Shown in pieces: positions 61,901 through 64,000 of a stretch of 64,000 nucleotides of DNA. The first letter of the stretch is position 1; the number at the start of each line of letters is the position of its first letter. This DNA comes from Dioscorea cayenensis subsp. rotundata (lineage: Eukaryota; Streptophyta; Magnoliopsida; Dioscoreales; Dioscoreaceae), in assembly GCF_009730915.1 (NCBI RefSeq), contig NC_052473.1, positions 15,582,100-15,646,099 on the forward strand, read 5' to 3'. The notes below the pieces were generated by a model, which was given only the letters and a program-made list of their open reading frames with translations, did no database searches and was not told the DNA's origin. A program made the translations under genes and the position numbers.

Positions 61901-62185
61901 GCGGAGATCAAGGCGGTCGCCGGCGTGACCGGCGAAGTACATGCCGAGGGAGTAGGCGGAGAGGAAAGCAAGGTCGAGCTCGCCAAGGCGGTGAGGCCCG
62001 CGGGGCCCGTTGAAAGGGGGCCATCCGGCATTGGCTTCGGAGGGGTCGGGGCCGAGAACGGGCTTGACGATGCTGGGGGGTTTGCGGGAGGCGTGGAAGG
62101 CGGCGTAGGCGGAGAAGGTGAGGAGAAGGGCGGAGATCTGGTAGTAGAGGAGGCTCCGAGATGGAGTTAGGGTTAGGGTTTCCAT
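58956..62185 (-). CDS. Glycerol-3-phosphate transporter-like MFS protein (G3Pp / SLC37 type)
   Basis: Two exons, 62185-61261 and 59473-58956, are joined across a 1787 bp GT-AG intron in phase 1, giving 480 residues, usual for the family (~480-530). Diagnostic parts are YAAFHASRKPPSIVK in the first helix-loop, LAFLSAYSLGMYFAGHAGDRLDLR, the loop GNWFGKSRRGLIMGIWSSHTSIGNILG, a charged central cytosolic loop (about residues 205-265), and WLPFYLRHTAVAGEHLS crossing the splice. STIFDIGGVLGGISAGFLSD and NAPYSLITTAVSADLGTQ follow. About 12 membrane helices are expected. Plant G3Pp proteins are organophosphate:phosphate antiporter-like carriers (OPA group), and several are phosphate-starvation responsive; the substrate here is inferred from homology. 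Exon 1 is strongly GC-rich. No TATA box is evident upstream. Confidence 0.92.
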
Positions 62186-62942
62186 TGGAGATGGAGCATG
62201 GCGAACAGAGAGCCAACGGTCATGGCCTGGACGGGGAGGTGCGAACGATGGTGGAGATTGTCCGGAGATCAGAACTTTGACTTATCTCGAGGTAATTGTG
62301 TGGTTGTGATGAGATTTAGATCAATATTGTAATACTATCAATGACGTCTTTGCTGGTAAGATGCATATACCAGGTGAGATGACTTCCAATTCGGGGATTT
62401 TCAAAAAAAAAAATAAAAATAAAAATAAGGAGATACATCTATTACAATAATTTACTGAATTTTTTTTATCTTTTAATTATGAAAAAAAACAAAATTACTG
62501 TTTCTATAGTAGAGATTCATATCTAGGCGGTAAATAGTATTGATAAATAATATTGATCAAAATATACTGTATATAAATATTATAAAAATGGTACTCATGG
62601 AAGAAAAATTCAAACTCTTATTTTTCTCATTGCTCTTTTATGTCATATTATTAGGCTATTTAATGATTATTGGGCTATTTATATCTTTTGCAAAAAAAAG
62701 TTAAACCCTTTAAAATGGAAATGAAAAAGGTAAAAGTATATTAGCAAACATCAAAATCTATATGTGGAAATGTTGAGCATTTCCAAGTGGGTATGCCATA
62801 ATGTTAAGGGTATTAAAGATATTTGATATAATTTTCATTTATTATAAATAACTATAGGTAATTAATATGGCACATAGATGTAAGTCTTAAATTTTCAAAA
62901 TATACATGAAAGGAGAAAATTTAAGAAGGTATATTCGTTGAA

Positions 62943-62974
<32 letters not shown>
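62186..62974. other. Upstream region of the transporter gene
   Basis: AT-rich, with a (TA)n run at about 62948-62973. The first ~100 bp are GC-richer and probably include the 5' UTR. No clear TATA box or known promoter element was found. Confidence 0.45.
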
Positions 62975-62977
<3 letters not shown>

Positions 62978-63230
62978 AAAACATCATCTAGAGACGTCCC
63001 TAGATTTCAAATCTAGAGATGTTTTTAAATCTAAGTCGTTGGATCATCATCCGATGGTTGATTGATTATATAAACAATGTACATTTTTTACTGTTCATGA
63101 TCACTGTACAACACTGTAGAACTCGGTTTCTACTGTTCATAATGATAAGAGCCGTCAGATTTTCATCTGATGGCTACTATGGACATCCCTAGATTTGAAA
63201 TCTAGGGACGTCCCTAGATGATGGGTTCTC
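62975..63230. mobile_element. MITE with ~50 bp terminal inverted repeats, between TA tracts
   Basis: A 256 bp unit whose ends are inverted repeats: CATCATCTAGAGACGTCCC on the left and GGGACGTCCCTAGATGATG on the right. Similarity continues inward through TAGATTTCAAATCTAG. An inner pair (GGATCATCATCCGATGG and CATCAGATG…) extends the fold. TA microsatellites flank both sides (62948-62973 and 63231-63254), so the target duplication cannot be read. There is no coding capacity. Confidence 0.75.
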
Positions 63231-63342
63231 ATATATATATATATATATATATAAAAGATTGAAACCCCTGTTTTAACTAGATGTTAGATTATGTGTGCAT
63301 CATGCTTCATATCTATTTAAACAATTTCCCCAATAAAACTAA

Positions 63343-64000
63343 GGGGTTGTTTGGATTGGCTTCTAAAAAGTCCAAAAGCACTTTTTTATAAGTTAAACAC
63401 TTTTGGATGGAAGATGTTTGTATTAGTTTTTTTGCAAAAGTAGAAGCGGTTAAAAAAACCCAAATTCAGTTTTTTTTCAAAAGCTAGTAAAGAGGCGCTT
63501 TTGAAAAAAACACTTTTAAAAACCTGTTTTTGGGTGTTGTAAATTACCAGTTTACCCTTAACAATTAAACAAATTAATACCCTCAGTCCTAGCTTATTAA
63601 ACAACAACAAAAATGACGACGATAATAATAATAAATTATTATTGTAATAATAATAATTATTATCATAATACATTAAATAATAATAATAATAATTGTAATT
63701 ATAATTGTAATTATAATTATAATATTATTATCATTAATGTTTTCATTACCATTATTAATAGCAATGTATAATAATAACTCAATGAAAAATCAATGAATGT
63801 CCACTTTAGTAATTTGTCACCCCTAAAAGCCCTTTTAAAAATTCACATCCAAACAACTTCACACATATAAAAGTACTTTTGCATTAGCTTTACCCAAATA
63901 TAAAATACTAAAAAGTACTTAACTTACTCTAAAAACACTTTTAAAAAAAGTGTTTTTATAATTTAACAAAAAAACACTTTTTTTTAAGCTAACCCAAACA
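63343..64000. mobile_element. hAT-like MITE, cut by the window end
   Basis: It starts GGGGTTGTTTGGATTGGCTT, and the window ends in the complementary CTAACCCAAACA. The subterminal regions are inverted versions of each other, rich in AAAAGCACTTTT/AAAAGTGTTTTT motifs. This pattern is common in hAT-derived MITEs of plants. The core (about 63615-63780) is an AAT/ATT-rich low-complexity stretch. The right end and target duplication lie at or beyond 64000, so the superfamily call is provisional. Confidence 0.6.

Noticed and set aside
61572..62170. Long antisense open frames over the transporter's first exon
   Set aside because: They are caused by the high GC content of the real exon and have repetitive, low-complexity composition. 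The sense strand carries clear MFS motifs.
1..64000. CRISPR arrays, operons, phage or defence systems
   Set aside because: The sequence is plant nuclear DNA. The repeats are microsatellites, MITEs and retrotransposons, with no regularly spaced direct repeats with unique spacers.

Overview
This is plant nuclear DNA: AT-rich, with intron-containing protein genes, plant-specific families (CRR6, DUF247, PPR, clade-type PP2C, RGF peptide) and dense retrotransposon and MITE content. The PPR gene and the first exon of the transporter gene are GC-rich at their 5' ends in an otherwise AT-rich background, and the LINE ORF1 has a CCHC knuckle upstream of a DUF4283-like region. Both hint at a monocot, but I cannot name the species. 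Two runs of exactly 1000 N (16490-17489 and 56372-57371) are scaffold gaps, so this is a draft assembly.

Layout. Positions 1-1240 are AT-rich and carry a foldback element (907-1237). Positions 1340-7800 hold a three-level nest: an old minus-strand L1-type LINE was split by a Copia element (2379-7036, TSD ATAAG), and that element's upstream LTR was itself split by a ~1.7 kb Ty3/gypsy-type solo LTR (4949-6632, TSD ATTGC/ATTAC). A nearly full-length but frameshifted Copia element (9301-14406, TSD TCTCT) abuts a decayed plus-strand LINE fragment (14412-15500). One terminus of a CACTA transposon (15802 onward) runs into the first gap. On the far side of that gap is the 5' part of a minus-strand DUF247 gene (17490-18373).

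The gene-bearing middle has CRR6 (20033-22312, plus; chloroplast NDH assembly) and a three-exon RGF/GOLVEN/CLEL peptide-hormone precursor (23155-23702, minus). The peptide gene has to be pieced together across short TA-rich introns. A Stowaway-like MITE (24938-25231) and a larger decayed LINE with both ORFs (about 26400-32826, plus) follow. About 12 kb then has no convincing gene, though a few exon-like pieces occur at 39.8-40.7 kb and a ~600 bp foldback at 42826-43430.

The right part holds three well-supported genes, all on the minus strand: a single-exon P-class PPR protein (44876-46219), a four-exon PP2C phosphatase (48091-51942) and a two-exon glycerol-3-phosphate-transporter-like MFS protein (58956-62185). 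Between the last two, the sequence on both sides of the second gap is duplicated (55556-56356 and 57430-58241), which looks like unmerged contig ends. The window ends in a MITE between TA repeats (62975-63230) and a truncated hAT-like MITE.

The genes show no shared pathway; this is ordinary eukaryotic gene order and no operon-like or defence system is visible. The most informative points are the small peptide gene, the datable nest of insertions, the motif array in the solo LTR and the assembly artefact at the second gap.
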